Source of the DNA: Luteitalea sp. TBR-22
GTDB taxonomy: Bacteria; Acidobacteriota; Vicinamibacteria; Vicinamibacterales; Vicinamibacteraceae
Length of the DNA: 64,000 nt
Assembly: GCF_016865485.1 (NCBI RefSeq)
Contig: NZ_AP024452.1
Location: forward strand, 890,501 to 954,500
Reading direction: 5' to 3'
Of this stretch, positions 18,039 through 26,099 are shown piece after piece; positions within the stretch are counted from its first letter, which is position 1; each line of letters begins with the position of its first letter. A model generated the notes under the pieces. That model searched no databases and had not been told where the DNA came from. It was given only the letters and a program-made list of their open reading frames with translations. The position numbers and the translations under genes are program-made.

Positions 18039-18647
18039 ACGGCGGCGGAGGGCGACGACGGTCATGTCGTCGGCGCGGCCGTGCTTGCCGGCGACGTCGA
18101 TCAGCATCGACGGCAGGTCGGCGAAGTCCTGCATCCGCGCCGCCATCACCGTGCGATGGACGATGGTGAGCGGCAGGGGGGTCCACGCGCCGTCGCTCAT
18201 GAGGAGCAGCGTGTCGTGCGGATCGAGCGGTTCGTGGATCGGTGAGGCCTCGGCCTCGCCGGAACCGATGCGTCGTCCCGGCTGCTCCGAGAGGATCCGG
18301 CATCCCGTTTCGTTGACCAGGTACGCCCGGGAGTCGCCGGTGTAGGCCCCGAGCACCCGGTCTCCCACGACCGCGATGCCGACGAAGGTCGTCTCGCTGC
18401 CGCCCGCCAGCGCGCCATCCGTGCTGCGGACCCAGTGGGCCCACGCCGGAAAGCTCTGCACCTGCAACAGCCCGCCTTCGATCTGCCGCGCGAACAGGCG
18501 CAGCACGTGGGCGGCGCAGTGCTGCGCGGCGCCCGCACCGTCGCACAGGGCCGCGACGATGGAGGAGGGGCGCCAGATCCAGTAGGCGTCCTCGTTCACC
18601 GTCCCGCCGTCGCGTGGCCGGCTGGCGCCGTAACACTCGACCTTCAC
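18036..18647 (-). CDS. PP2C-family Ser/Thr protein phosphatase
   Basis: 203 residues from GTG 18647 (VKVECYGASRPRDGG). PP2C motifs in order: GTVNEDAYWI (metal-binding Asp), ALCDGAGAAQH (second metal Asp), VGDRVLGAYTGDSRAYLV, LLLMSDGAW, and DDMTVVALRR at the C-terminus. It would dephosphorylate Ser/Thr proteins, most likely substrates of the kinase encoded upstream on the same strand. The frame stays open upstream through a purine/pyrimidine-skewed repeat that would encode a Pro-rich tail. I reject that as coding because the PP2C fold starts at the chosen site. Confidence 0.82.
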   Translation of the reverse strand: MKVECYGASRPRDGGTVNEDAYWIWRPSSIVAALCDGAGAAQHCAAHVLRLFARQIEGGLLQVQSFPAWAHWVRSTDGALAGGSETTFVGIAVVGDRVLGAYTGDSRAYLVNETGCRILSEQPGRRIGSGEAEASPIHEPLDPHDTLLLMSDGAWTPLPLTIVHRTVMAARMQDFADLPSMLIDVAGKHGRADDMTVVALRRR

Positions 18648-18924
18648 GTCGCGGATATCGGCAGGGAAGGGCGGCGGCTGCAATGGGCCGGCGGGACCAG
18701 GGGACGAGGGAGAAGTACGCGAGGGACAAGGAGTACAAGGGACGAGGGGCAAGGACGCGAGGGACGAGGGAGTCCGAGGGACCGGGGGCAAGGACGCCAG
18801 AGACAACGGAGTCCGAGGGACAGGGGAAGGCTCGAGAGGCGGCTCCTCCCTTGTCCCTGAGGGCTTGCCGCCTGTCCCTTGCATTCCTTGTGACTGGCGT
18901 CCCTGTCCCTTGTCACTCGTATCC
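18648..18924. repeat. Low-complexity, self-complementary spacer between PP2C and kinase genes
   Basis: The plus strand from about 18688 to 18838 is a string of related words (GGGACGAGGGA, GGGACAAGGAG, GGGGCAAGGACGC, GGAGTCCGAGGGAC). From about 18845 to 18920 it carries their complements (TCCCTTGTCCCT, CTGTCCCTTG, CCTTGTCACTCG). The spacer can therefore fold into a large imperfect hairpin. A partly regular unit around AGTCCGAGGGAC occurs at least twice. No start codon with a convincing ribosome site is visible inside. Confidence 0.75.
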
Positions 18925-20778
18925 CTACGGCTGCCGCTCGACGTGCACGCCGTGGCCGGCGAGGGTCGTGAGCACCTGTTCGTAGGACCTGCCGTTGAGG
19001 CGCAGCACGATGGGCGTGGTGCCGACCTCCAGCGTGAGCCAGTGGCTGGGCCCACGACGCAGCGAGAACCGTCCGGGCTTGCGGGTGTTGTACGTGGCGC
19101 GGGCGATTGCGTCGTAGGCGATGGAGCGCTTGGCGACGCCGTCCTCATCGAGCACCACCACCCGCTTCTGGTCGAGGCGCACCGAGACGTCGATCTCCTC
19201 GTCCTCGTCGTCCACACGGTCCATCAGGATCAGATCCTTGAACTCGATGGTCGCAGGGACGGCCGTTGGCGCCGGCGCGGCCGCGGGCGTGGGCGGCGGC
19301 TCGGGGGCGGGTTCCGGCGCGGGCCCCGGTGCCGCCGTCGCCGGGGCCGCAGTCGCAGCGGCCTCTGGCGCCGCCGTGACGCCCGTGCCGACGCGCGGGG
19401 CGGCGGTGCCCTTGACGGCAACGCCCGCCGACGGGCGGCTTGCGGAGGCGCGCGCAGTGGGAGCGGCAGGTGACGCGTCGGCCGCCGGACTCTCGCCTTC
19501 CACGGCTGGCGTCGTCGCCTCGCCCTGCGGCATCGGTGGCGTTTCGCGGACCGCCGCGGGCGATTGCGCCGGGGTCTCGGCCGACGCGCCGCTGCTCGCG
19601 ACGGGCGCCGAGACGATCCTCGGCGTGACCAGGCGGGTGCGTCCGAACATCGCCCAGCCGGCGCCTGCTGCGCCGACCAGGAGCACCACGGGAATGGCGT
19701 ACGCGAGGGCGCCGACCTTCCGCGTGCGTGCCACGGGCACACCGGCCGGCGGAGGCACGACCGGCGGCGGTGCGGCCATCGGCGGCACGACGGGCGCTTC
19801 TCCGGTCGTTGGAGCGACGGGCGCCGTCACGGTCCGCGAACGGTCCACCGGCAGCGAGGCGGCGCTGCCGGTCACGTGGCTCCCCGTACCGGGAGCGACA
19901 TGGCCGGTCGCGGTCGGGATGGCGACCTCCACGAGCGGCGGCAGCGGCGGCGGGGCGAGGACCGGCGTCGTCGCTGCCGCCTGCAGTTCCTGCCGCATCC
20001 GGGCGGCGGTCGGCGTGCGATCGATCGGATGGCGAGCCAGGGCACGCAGGAGCACCGGCACGAACGCGGCCGCCTGCGGCGGCAACAGGCTTGCGACGTC
20101 TGGAGCCGGACCATCGACGATCTCGCGGATGAGTCCAGCCGTCGTGGTTGCCCGGTACGGCCGCCTTCCGGCCAGCATCTGGCAGAGGACCACCGCGAAC
20201 GCGTAGATGTCGGCGCGTCCGTCGATGTCCTCGTCGAGGACCTGCTCGGGCGCCATGTAGGTCAGCGTCCCGACGGCGTGCCCGGTCTGCGTCGGCCCCT
20301 CGGTGCCGACGATGCGGGCAATGCCGAAGTCGAGCAGTCGGGCCCGGTTGCGCTCGTCGATCAGGATGTTGGCGGGCTTGATGTCACGGTGGACGACGCC
20401 GAGCTCGTGCGCATACTCGAGGGCATCGAGGACGTGGCCGGCCCACGTCACCACCTGGGGCACGTCGAGGGGCTCGCCGCGCTCGAGCCGCTTCTGGAGC
20501 GCCTCGCCCCTGACGAACTCGGTCACCATGTACAGCACGCCCTCGTGCTGCGAGAAGCCGTAGAGGCGGAGGATGTGGGGGTGGTCGAGTCGGGCGAGGA
20601 TCTGCGCCTCGCTGCGGAACCGCTCCGTGGCGGTCCCCTGCGCGTCGGCGTCCTCGCGCAGGACCTTGATGGCCACCTGCCGGCCGAGCATCTCGTCGGT
20701 GGCCAGGTAGACGGCACCCATGCCGCCCTGCCCGAGGAGGGCGTCGATCCGGTACTGCCCGAGTCGTGTGCCGATCAT
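18925..20778 (-). CDS. Transmembrane Ser/Thr protein kinase (PknB/Stk type)
   Basis: 617 residues from ATG 20778 (MIGTRLGQYRIDALLGQGGM), with CAGGAG upstream. Kinase domain 8-270: Gly-rich loop GQGGMGAVY, ATP-binding Lys38 (VAIKVL), catalytic VVHRDIKPANIL (D132), DFG at 150-152, APEQ in the P+1 loop. A Pro/Ala/Thr-rich linker follows, then one membrane segment (ALAYAIPVVLLVGAAGAGWAMFG, about 370-395). A second low-complexity Pro/Ala region then leads to a small C-terminal domain (FKDLILMDRVDDEDEEIDV to HGVHVERQP). The C-terminal domain, probably outside the cytoplasm, is of unknown fold and resembles PH/SHOCT-like beta modules. The PP2C gene downstream is its likely partner. Confidence 0.88.
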   Translation of the reverse strand: MIGTRLGQYRIDALLGQGGMGAVYLATDEMLGRQVAIKVLREDADAQGTATERFRSEAQILARLDHPHILRLYGFSQHEGVLYMVTEFVRGEALQKRLERGEPLDVPQVVTWAGHVLDALEYAHELGVVHRDIKPANILIDERNRARLLDFGIARIVGTEGPTQTGHAVGTLTYMAPEQVLDEDIDGRADIYAFAVVLCQMLAGRRPYRATTTAGLIREIVDGPAPDVASLLPPQAAAFVPVLLRALARHPIDRTPTAARMRQELQAAATTPVLAPPPLPPLVEVAIPTATGHVAPGTGSHVTGSAASLPVDRSRTVTAPVAPTTGEAPVVPPMAAPPPVVPPPAGVPVARTRKVGALAYAIPVVLLVGAAGAGWAMFGRTRLVTPRIVSAPVASSGASAETPAQSPAAVRETPPMPQGEATTPAVEGESPAADASPAAPTARASASRPSAGVAVKGTAAPRVGTGVTAAPEAAATAAPATAAPGPAPEPAPEPPPTPAAAPAPTAVPATIEFKDLILMDRVDDEDEEIDVSVRLDQKRVVVLDEDGVAKRSIAYDAIARATYNTRKPGRFSLRRGPSHWLTLEVGTTPIVLRLNGRSYEQVLTTLAGHGVHVERQP

Positions 20779-20855
20779 CCCCGCTCCTGTGCGCGCCGCG
20801 CGCACGGCCCTCGTCGCGTCTGCTGCAGGCGGCGAAACGCGTGGTCCCGGCGCGC

Positions 20856-20896
20856 AGTATAGCTTTGACAGGCCACGACGCGTCGTGGCGAAATAA
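20856..20896. promoter_or_regulatory. Divergent promoter region with perfect 16-bp palindrome
   Basis: Between the kinase (leftward) and the TIM-barrel gene (rightward). A perfect palindrome CCACGACGCGTCGTGG spans 20873-20888. A TTGACA hexamer at 20865-20870 points right, with a weak AT-rich -10 (around 20890-20896). A TATACT hexamer on the minus strand (20856-20861) points left. The palindrome would overlap both promoters, so it is a good candidate operator for a dimeric regulator that is not encoded here. Confidence 0.5.
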
Positions 20897-20917
20897 CGCC
20901 GAATCCGGAGTCTTCCC

Positions 20918-21826
20918 ATGTTCACGCGACGTGATTTCCTCAGGACCGCCTCGGTTGCGGGTGCCGCGATCGCGGCATCCGACCTGTCGTTCGCGATGGC
21001 CGCCCCCGAAAAGGGCCGTTTCGCCATCTCACTGGCCGAGTGGTCGCTGCACAAGGCGCTGTTCGCCAAGCAGATCACCAACCTCGACTTCCCGCGCCTG
21101 GCCAAGGAGGAGTACGGCGTCACGGGCCTCGAGTACGTGAACCAGTTCTTCAAGGACAAGGCCAAGGACACGGCCTACCTGTCGGACCTGAAGAAGCGCG
21201 CGGAGGGCTACGGGCTGAAGAACGTCCTCATCATGATCGACGGCGAGGGCATGCTCGGCGCTCCGGACCAGGCCGAGCGGACCAGGGCGGTGGAGAACCA
21301 CAAGCCCTGGATCGATGCCGCGAAGTTCCTGGGCTGCCATGCCATCCGGGTCAACGCCGCGAGCCGTGGCGAGTATGCCGAGCAACAGAAGCTGGCCGCC
21401 GACGGGCTGCGTCGCGTCGGCGAGTACGGCGCCACGCAGGGCATCAGCGTCATCGTCGAGAACCACGGCGGGTTGTCGAGCAACGGGCAGTGGCTGTCGG
21501 GCGTGATGAAGCTGGTGGGCCTGCCCGGCGTGGGGACGTTGCCAGACTTCGGCAACTTCCGCGTCAGCAAGGACGAGGAGTACGACCGCTACAAGGGCGT
21601 GTCGGAACTCATTCCCTATGCGAAGGGCGTGAGCGCCAAGACGCACGACTTCGACGCGCAGGGCAACGAGACCCACACCGACTACAAGAAGATGCTCGAC
21701 ATCGTGATTGCCTCGAAGTACCGCGGCTTCATCGGCATCGAGTACGAGGGCTCGGTGCTGAGTGAGCCCGACGGCATCAAGGCGACCAAGGCGCTCCTCG
21801 AGCGGCACCTCCAGGGCTATCTGTGA
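20918..21826 (+). CDS. Tat-exported sugar phosphate isomerase/epimerase-like TIM-barrel protein
   Basis: 302 residues. A textbook twin-arginine signal ([20 protein letters not shown]) is followed by an AP_endonuc_2/xylose-isomerase-like TIM barrel: [59 protein letters not shown] (metal Glu), [28 protein letters not shown]. It probably isomerises or epimerises a sugar outside the cytoplasm; the exact substrate is unknown. The stop overlaps the start of the next gene by 4 bp (GTGA), so the two are translationally coupled. Confidence 0.87.
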   Translation: MFTRRDFLRTASVAGAAIAASDLSFAMAAPEKGRFAISLAEWSLHKALFAKQITNLDFPRLAKEEYGVTGLEYVNQFFKDKAKDTAYLSDLKKRAEGYGLKNVLIMIDGEGMLGAPDQAERTRAVENHKPWIDAAKFLGCHAIRVNAASRGEYAEQQKLAADGLRRVGEYGATQGISVIVENHGGLSSNGQWLSGVMKLVGLPGVGTLPDFGNFRVSKDEEYDRYKGVSELIPYAKGVSAKTHDFDAQGNETHTDYKKMLDIVIASKYRGFIGIEYEGSVLSEPDGIKATKALLERHLQGYL

Positions 21827-24516
21827 TCAGACCCGTTCTTGCGACCTCCCTGGCCGTCATGCTCTCGGGCATGGCGGCCTCGCCGTCTTCCGCCCAGCCC
21901 GCGAAGGCGCCATTGGCCTTCGCCCCGGGCACCCGCTACGACGCGGCGATTCCCACCCTGCAACAGGTGCTCGGACACGAGCCGGGCGCGCGCATCACGC
22001 CCCCCGACGGCGTGATCACCTACCTGAAGGCGCTGGCGCAGGCCGCGCCGACGCGCACGCGGTTCATCGAGTACGGTCGGACGTGGGAAGGCCGTCCGCT
22101 CGTGGTGCTGGCGATCGCCTCGGCGGATCGCATCGCGCAACTCGACAGCGTGCAGGCGGGCCTGAAGAAGCTCGCCGACCCGCGCGGCCTCGCGGCCGGT
22201 GAGGAGGAACGGCTGGTCGGGTCGCTGCCGGTCGGCGTGTGGCTGATGCATGCCGTGCACGGCAACGAGATCTCGTCGGTCGACGCCGCGTTGCTCGAGG
22301 CCTACCACCTGCTCGCCGCCCAGGGGGACGCGCAGGTGGACGCCATCCTCCGCGAGACGCTGGTGCTCATCGACCCGCTCGAGAATCCCGACGGCCGGGC
22401 ACGGTTCGTCGCCTCGAACACGCAGGCGATGGGGCCCGATCCCGATCCGGAGCCCTTCTCGGCCGAGCACAACGAGCCGTGGCCCGGCGGCCGGTCGAAC
22501 CACTACCTGTTCGACATGAACCGCGACTGGTTCGCGCAGTCGCAGGCCGAGACCCGCGGGCGCACGAAGTTCTACCTGCAGTGGTTCCCGCAGGTCGTCG
22601 TCGACCTGCACGAGATGGGCGGCGACTCGTCCTACTACTTCGCGCCGCCGGCCGATCCGCTCAATCCGTACATCACGCCGCAGCAGGTGGGCTGGTTCAA
22701 CACCATCGGCAAGGCCAACGCGGCGAAGTTCGACGAGCGCGGCTTCGCGTACTTCAACCGCGAGGTGTACGACTCGTTCTACCCGGGGTACGGCGAGTCG
22801 TGGCCCATCTTCCACGGGTCGATCGGCATGACGTACGAGATGGCGTCGGCGCGCGGCCTCGTGTGGCGCCGCACCGACGACGACCTGCTGACCTACCGCG
22901 ACGGGGTGCTGCGCCACTTCACGTCGGCGATCACCACGCTGGCGACGTCGGCGGCCAATCGCCGGCAGATCCTGAAGGACTTCGTCGACTACCGCCGCAG
23001 CGCGATCGCCGAGGGCGACAAGGGGCGCACGCGGGCCTGGCTGATCCCGGTCGGCGCCGACCCGGCGCGGGCGCATCGTTTCGCGCAGCTGCTGCGTGAC
23101 CAGGGCTTCGACGTGCAGCAGGCCACCGAGGCGATCGCCATGGGCACGCGGACGCTGGCGGCCGGCACCTACGTGGTGCCCGCCGCACAGCCTGCGGGAC
23201 GGCTGCTGGTGAACCTCCTCGATCCGGCCATCGCGCAGCCCGAGGCCTTCGTGAAGGAGCAGGATCGCCTGCGCAAGAAGCGGCTGCCCGACCAGATGTA
23301 CGACGTCACCGGCTGGCACCTGCCGTCGGCCTATGACGTCGAGGTCGTGGCGTTCGATCGCCCGGTCGCCACCCTGCGCACCAGGCCCGCCGCCGCGCCG
23401 GCCGCCATGACGGTGCCGGTCGCGAAGGTCGGCTACCTGATGCCGTGGGGGCTGGGCACCGCGAGCCTCGTCGTCGCCGCGCAGAAGGCAGGCGTCCGCG
23501 TGCGCTTCGCCGACCAGGGCTTCACGCTCGCTGGCCGCGCCTATCCTGCCGGCACCGCCATCGTGCGGACGTCGGAGAATGGCGAGGACCTCGCGGCCGT
23601 GCTGGGGCGCCTGGCCGCCGAGCACCACGCCGAGGTCGTGCCGGTCGACTCGGCCTTCACCGAGGGCGGCATCTCGCTGGGCAGCAACCGCGTCGTCGCC
23701 CTCAAGGCGCCGCGCGTGCTGCTGGCCTGGGACACGCCCACCTCGTCGCAGAGCGCCGGCTGGGCGCGATACGTGCTCGAACGACGCTTCGGCCAGCGCG
23801 TCTCGGCGGTGCGGGTGAACGCGTTCGGCATGGCCGATCTCACGCGCTTCGACGTCGTGGTGCTGCCGTCGGGGAACTACCAGCAGGGCCTCAACGGTCC
23901 CGCGCTGCAGCGGCTGAAGGACTGGGTGTCGGCTGGCGGCACGCTGATCACCATCGCCGAGGCGAGCCGGTGGGCGACGCGCGACGGCGTGAACCTGCTC
24001 GACACGACCACGGAGTTGCGTGATGGCCGGCCGGAAGGTGGAGCCACGGGCGGCACGGGTGGCCCGGGCGGCAACCGCCCCTCGAGCGGCCAGGGCAGCA
24101 CGTCCGGCGACAGCAGCAAGCCGCTGGATCTCGAGAAGGCGACGCTGCCGAAGGACGAGCCGCCGTTTGCCACGTCGGGAGCGCTGGTCAAGGCCAACCT
24201 CGATCGCGAGCACTGGCTCGCCGCGGGCACCGACGGCGACATCCACGGCATGGTCGAGGGTTCGCGGATCTTCACGCCCATCACGCTCGACAAGGGCCGC
24301 AACGTCGCGACCTGGGCGGCCGGCGACGACGCGGTCGCCGCGGGTCTGGTGTGGCCCGAGGCGAAGGCGCAACTGGCCAACAAGGCCGCGGTGATCGCGC
24401 AGCCGCGTGGCCGCGGTCACGTGATCGCGTTTGCCGAGGACCCGAACTTCCGCGCCTTCACCGAGGGCACGGAGCTGCTGTTCATCAACGCGGTGCTGCT
24501 CGGCCCCGCGCACTGA
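21823..24516 (+). CDS. Secreted M14-family zinc carboxypeptidase, ~900 aa type (copy 1)
   Basis: 897 residues with a signal peptide ([20 protein letters not shown]). The M14 domain occupies about 45-370: zinc ligands H146 and E149 in [26 protein letters not shown], the third ligand H263 in [10 protein letters not shown], and a catalytic Glu in GMTYEMAS (about 344). The remaining ~500 residues include a Rossmann-like part ([32 protein letters not shown]) resembling class I glutamine amidotransferase-like domains, and a Gly/Ser-rich loop around residues 735-765. It probably trims peptides in the periplasm. Start GTG at 21823 overlaps the preceding stop. Confidence 0.88.
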   Translation: MIRPVLATSLAVMLSGMAASPSSAQPAKAPLAFAPGTRYDAAIPTLQQVLGHEPGARITPPDGVITYLKALAQAAPTRTRFIEYGRTWEGRPLVVLAIASADRIAQLDSVQAGLKKLADPRGLAAGEEERLVGSLPVGVWLMHAVHGNEISSVDAALLEAYHLLAAQGDAQVDAILRETLVLIDPLENPDGRARFVASNTQAMGPDPDPEPFSAEHNEPWPGGRSNHYLFDMNRDWFAQSQAETRGRTKFYLQWFPQVVVDLHEMGGDSSYYFAPPADPLNPYITPQQVGWFNTIGKANAAKFDERGFAYFNREVYDSFYPGYGESWPIFHGSIGMTYEMASARGLVWRRTDDDLLTYRDGVLRHFTSAITTLATSAANRRQILKDFVDYRRSAIAEGDKGRTRAWLIPVGADPARAHRFAQLLRDQGFDVQQATEAIAMGTRTLAAGTYVVPAAQPAGRLLVNLLDPAIAQPEAFVKEQDRLRKKRLPDQMYDVTGWHLPSAYDVEVVAFDRPVATLRTRPAAAPAAMTVPVAKVGYLMPWGLGTASLVVAAQKAGVRVRFADQGFTLAGRAYPAGTAIVRTSENGEDLAAVLGRLAAEHHAEVVPVDSAFTEGGISLGSNRVVALKAPRVLLAWDTPTSSQSAGWARYVLERRFGQRVSAVRVNAFGMADLTRFDVVVLPSGNYQQGLNGPALQRLKDWVSAGGTLITIAEASRWATRDGVNLLDTTTELRDGRPEGGATGGTGGPGGNRPSSGQGSTSGDSSKPLDLEKATLPKDEPPFATSGALVKANLDREHWLAAGTDGDIHGMVEGSRIFTPITLDKGRNVATWAAGDDAVAAGLVWPEAKAQLANKAAVIAQPRGRGHVIAFAEDPNFRAFTEGTELLFINAVLLGPAH

Positions 24517-24524
24517 GGACGAAC

Positions 24525-24660
24525 CTGGCAATTTGAAATTTGAAATTCGAAATTCTCCTGGCGCGGGCCTTCGGCCACGCGCCTCGGGATGCCGCGAGCG
24601 AGCGAAGGCCTGATGGCCGAGCCGCCGACCAATTTCGAATTCCGAATTTCAGATTGCCAG
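24525..24660. repeat. Inverted repeat with 30-bp arms (gaaattt heptamers)
   Basis: Arms at 24525-24554 and 24631-24660 are inverted complements with about three mismatches. Each arm is made of 7-bp units such as GAAATTT and GAAATTC. The ~76-bp GC-rich centre has further complementary words (GGGCCTTCGGCC, GGCCGAG). The right arm contains the stop codon of the GNAT gene and the left arm starts 8 bp after the peptidase stop, so it may serve as a two-way terminator. Confidence 0.85.
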
Positions 24661-25179
24661 CATGCGTTCGTAGATGAGCGCTTCTGGCGGTCCCCCCTGT
24701 TCTCCGTGCGGAGCGTAGATGGGGCGCGTGCCAGCGGCCGCGAAGCCGCACGACTCGTAGAAGCGCATCGCCTGCAGGTTGCCCGGCATCACCGCAGCCT
24801 GCAGGCACAGTGCCGAGGCACGCTGCGCGTCGGCGACGACGTGCTCGAGCAACTGCCGCCCGATGCCGCGGCGTTGCGCGTCGGGCGCCACGTACAGCAC
24901 GAACAGCTCCCACGTGGCCTCGTGCCCGCTGCTGCGTCCGCTGCCGGCGACGCCGACCACCCTCCGGTCCTCCTGCGCCACGGTGAACCCTGACCACGTC
25001 GAGGTCGGCGTCGTCTCGCGGCGCAGGCGCTCGACGCCGTAGAAGTGACCGAGCACGCGCTCGAGGTAGTCGGGCGAGACCAACGGGGCGTAGGCCTGCC
25101 GCGCCGCGCGCCCGCACACGTCGGCGATCGCGGCCGCGTCGTCGGTGGTCGCCGGGCGGAGGAAGGCGCTGGAGGTCAC
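24649..25179 (-). CDS. GNAT-family N-acetyltransferase
   Basis: 176 residues. GNAT motif A is plain: LFVLYVAPDAQRRGIGRQLLEHVV, with acetyl-CoA loop RRGIGR. It is followed by LQAAVMPGNLQAMRFYESCGF (motif B), and preceded by the N-terminal strand FLRPATTDDAAAIADVCGRA. The substrate is unknown. The GTG start at 25179 overlaps the stop of the upstream SGNH lipoprotein gene by 4 bp, so they form a two-gene unit. The last codons lie inside the right arm of the 30-bp inverted repeat, so the repeat sequence forms the C-terminus (YERMLAI). Confidence 0.85.
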   Translation of the reverse strand: MTSSAFLRPATTDDAAAIADVCGRAARQAYAPLVSPDYLERVLGHFYGVERLRRETTPTSTWSGFTVAQEDRRVVGVAGSGRSSGHEATWELFVLYVAPDAQRRGIGRQLLEHVVADAQRASALCLQAAVMPGNLQAMRFYESCGFAAAGTRPIYAPHGEQGGPPEALIYERMLAI

Positions 25180-26099
25180 CCGACGAGGGTCATGGCCGCG
25201 CAGCTCGAAGGCGGCGCCGGGGCGGTGCCCGAGGTGATGGCCTGCAGGAAGGTCTCGGCGACCAGGGCGTATCCCTGGTCGCTCGGGTGGAAGCCGTCAG
25301 GGGAGTACGTGCCCGGCTGATAGCTGCGCGGCTCGCACATCAGGTCGACGACGGGCACCCGGCTGCTGAGCGGATTGATTGCCTCGCGCGTCAAGCGCAC
25401 CGCTATGTCCTGCACGATGCGCCGTTCGGCGACGGGGCGCCCTTCCAGGTACGGCAGCGCCCCGAAGTTCGGCAGGTTCGCGACGACGATGAAAGCGCCC
25501 GGTGCCCTGGCGCGGATGCTGTCGATGAGGCGTCCGTAGTCGCGCGCAAAGCCCTGCACCTGCTGGGCGACGAATGACGATGGGTCGGCGCCTCCGCGAC
25601 CGGCCGCCACGGCCAGCGCCAGGGTGTTCGTGTCGTTGCCGCCCGCGAAGATCGTCACCAGCGTGGTCGTGGGTGGGACGAACGGCGCCAGCTGCGTGAG
25701 GAAGTTGCCGGGGATGTTGCGCCCGAGTTCGTCGCCGATGGCCTCGATGTCCGGACCGAGGACACCGCCGGGGAGCGCCAGGTTCAGCAGCGCGACCGTC
25801 CGTGTCTCGGCCAGCCGACGCTGGATCAGGCCGACGTAGGCGGTGCTCTCGCGGCAACTGGTGGCCAGCGGCAGGCACGGCACGCTGGCGCCGACGCCCG
25901 CCGCGTCGCTGGCGCCAATCGCGGTGTACACGACCGGCGCGTTCTGGGCCGGCGGCGACGGAGAGGTCGGCGTGGTCGACGAGCCGCCACCGCTGGAACA
26001 GGCGGCCAGGAGCGCCAGCGACGCGGTGAGCGCCGCCGCGCAGGCGCCACCACCCCGGCTGCTATCATGCGCGCTGCACGCGCGCCGCGTTCCTCGCAT
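25176..26099 (-). CDS. SGNH-hydrolase lipoprotein
   Basis: About 307 residues. The lipobox LLAAC follows a short signal and a Ser/Thr/Pro linker (SSGGGSSTTPTSPSPP). The catalytic domain has block I YTAIGASDAAGVG (Ser nucleophile), the FAGGNDTN block (Gly/Asn oxyanion) and block V SPDGFHPSDQGY (Asp/His). It is probably an esterase or lipase anchored in the outer membrane. The start is problematic: ATG 26099 gives a plausible lipoprotein signal but overlaps the divergent peptidase start at 26098. Longer frames upstream look non-coding. Confidence 0.8.
   Translation of the reverse strand: MRGTRRACSAHDSSRGGGACAAALTASLALLAACSSGGGSSTTPTSPSPPAQNAPVVYTAIGASDAAGVGASVPCLPLATSCRESTAYVGLIQRRLAETRTVALLNLALPGGVLGPDIEAIGDELGRNIPGNFLTQLAPFVPPTTTLVTIFAGGNDTNTLALAVAAGRGGADPSSFVAQQVQGFARDYGRLIDSIRARAPGAFIVVANLPNFGALPYLEGRPVAERRIVQDIAVRLTREAINPLSSRVPVVDLMCEPRSYQPGTYSPDGFHPSDQGYALVAETFLQAITSGTAPAPPSSCAAMTLVG

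Noticed and set aside
18648-19217. Pro-rich N-terminal extension of the PP2C phosphatase
   Set aside because: It results from translation of the low-complexity spacer and then of the kinase gene in another frame; the PP2C fold starts at the chosen GTG.
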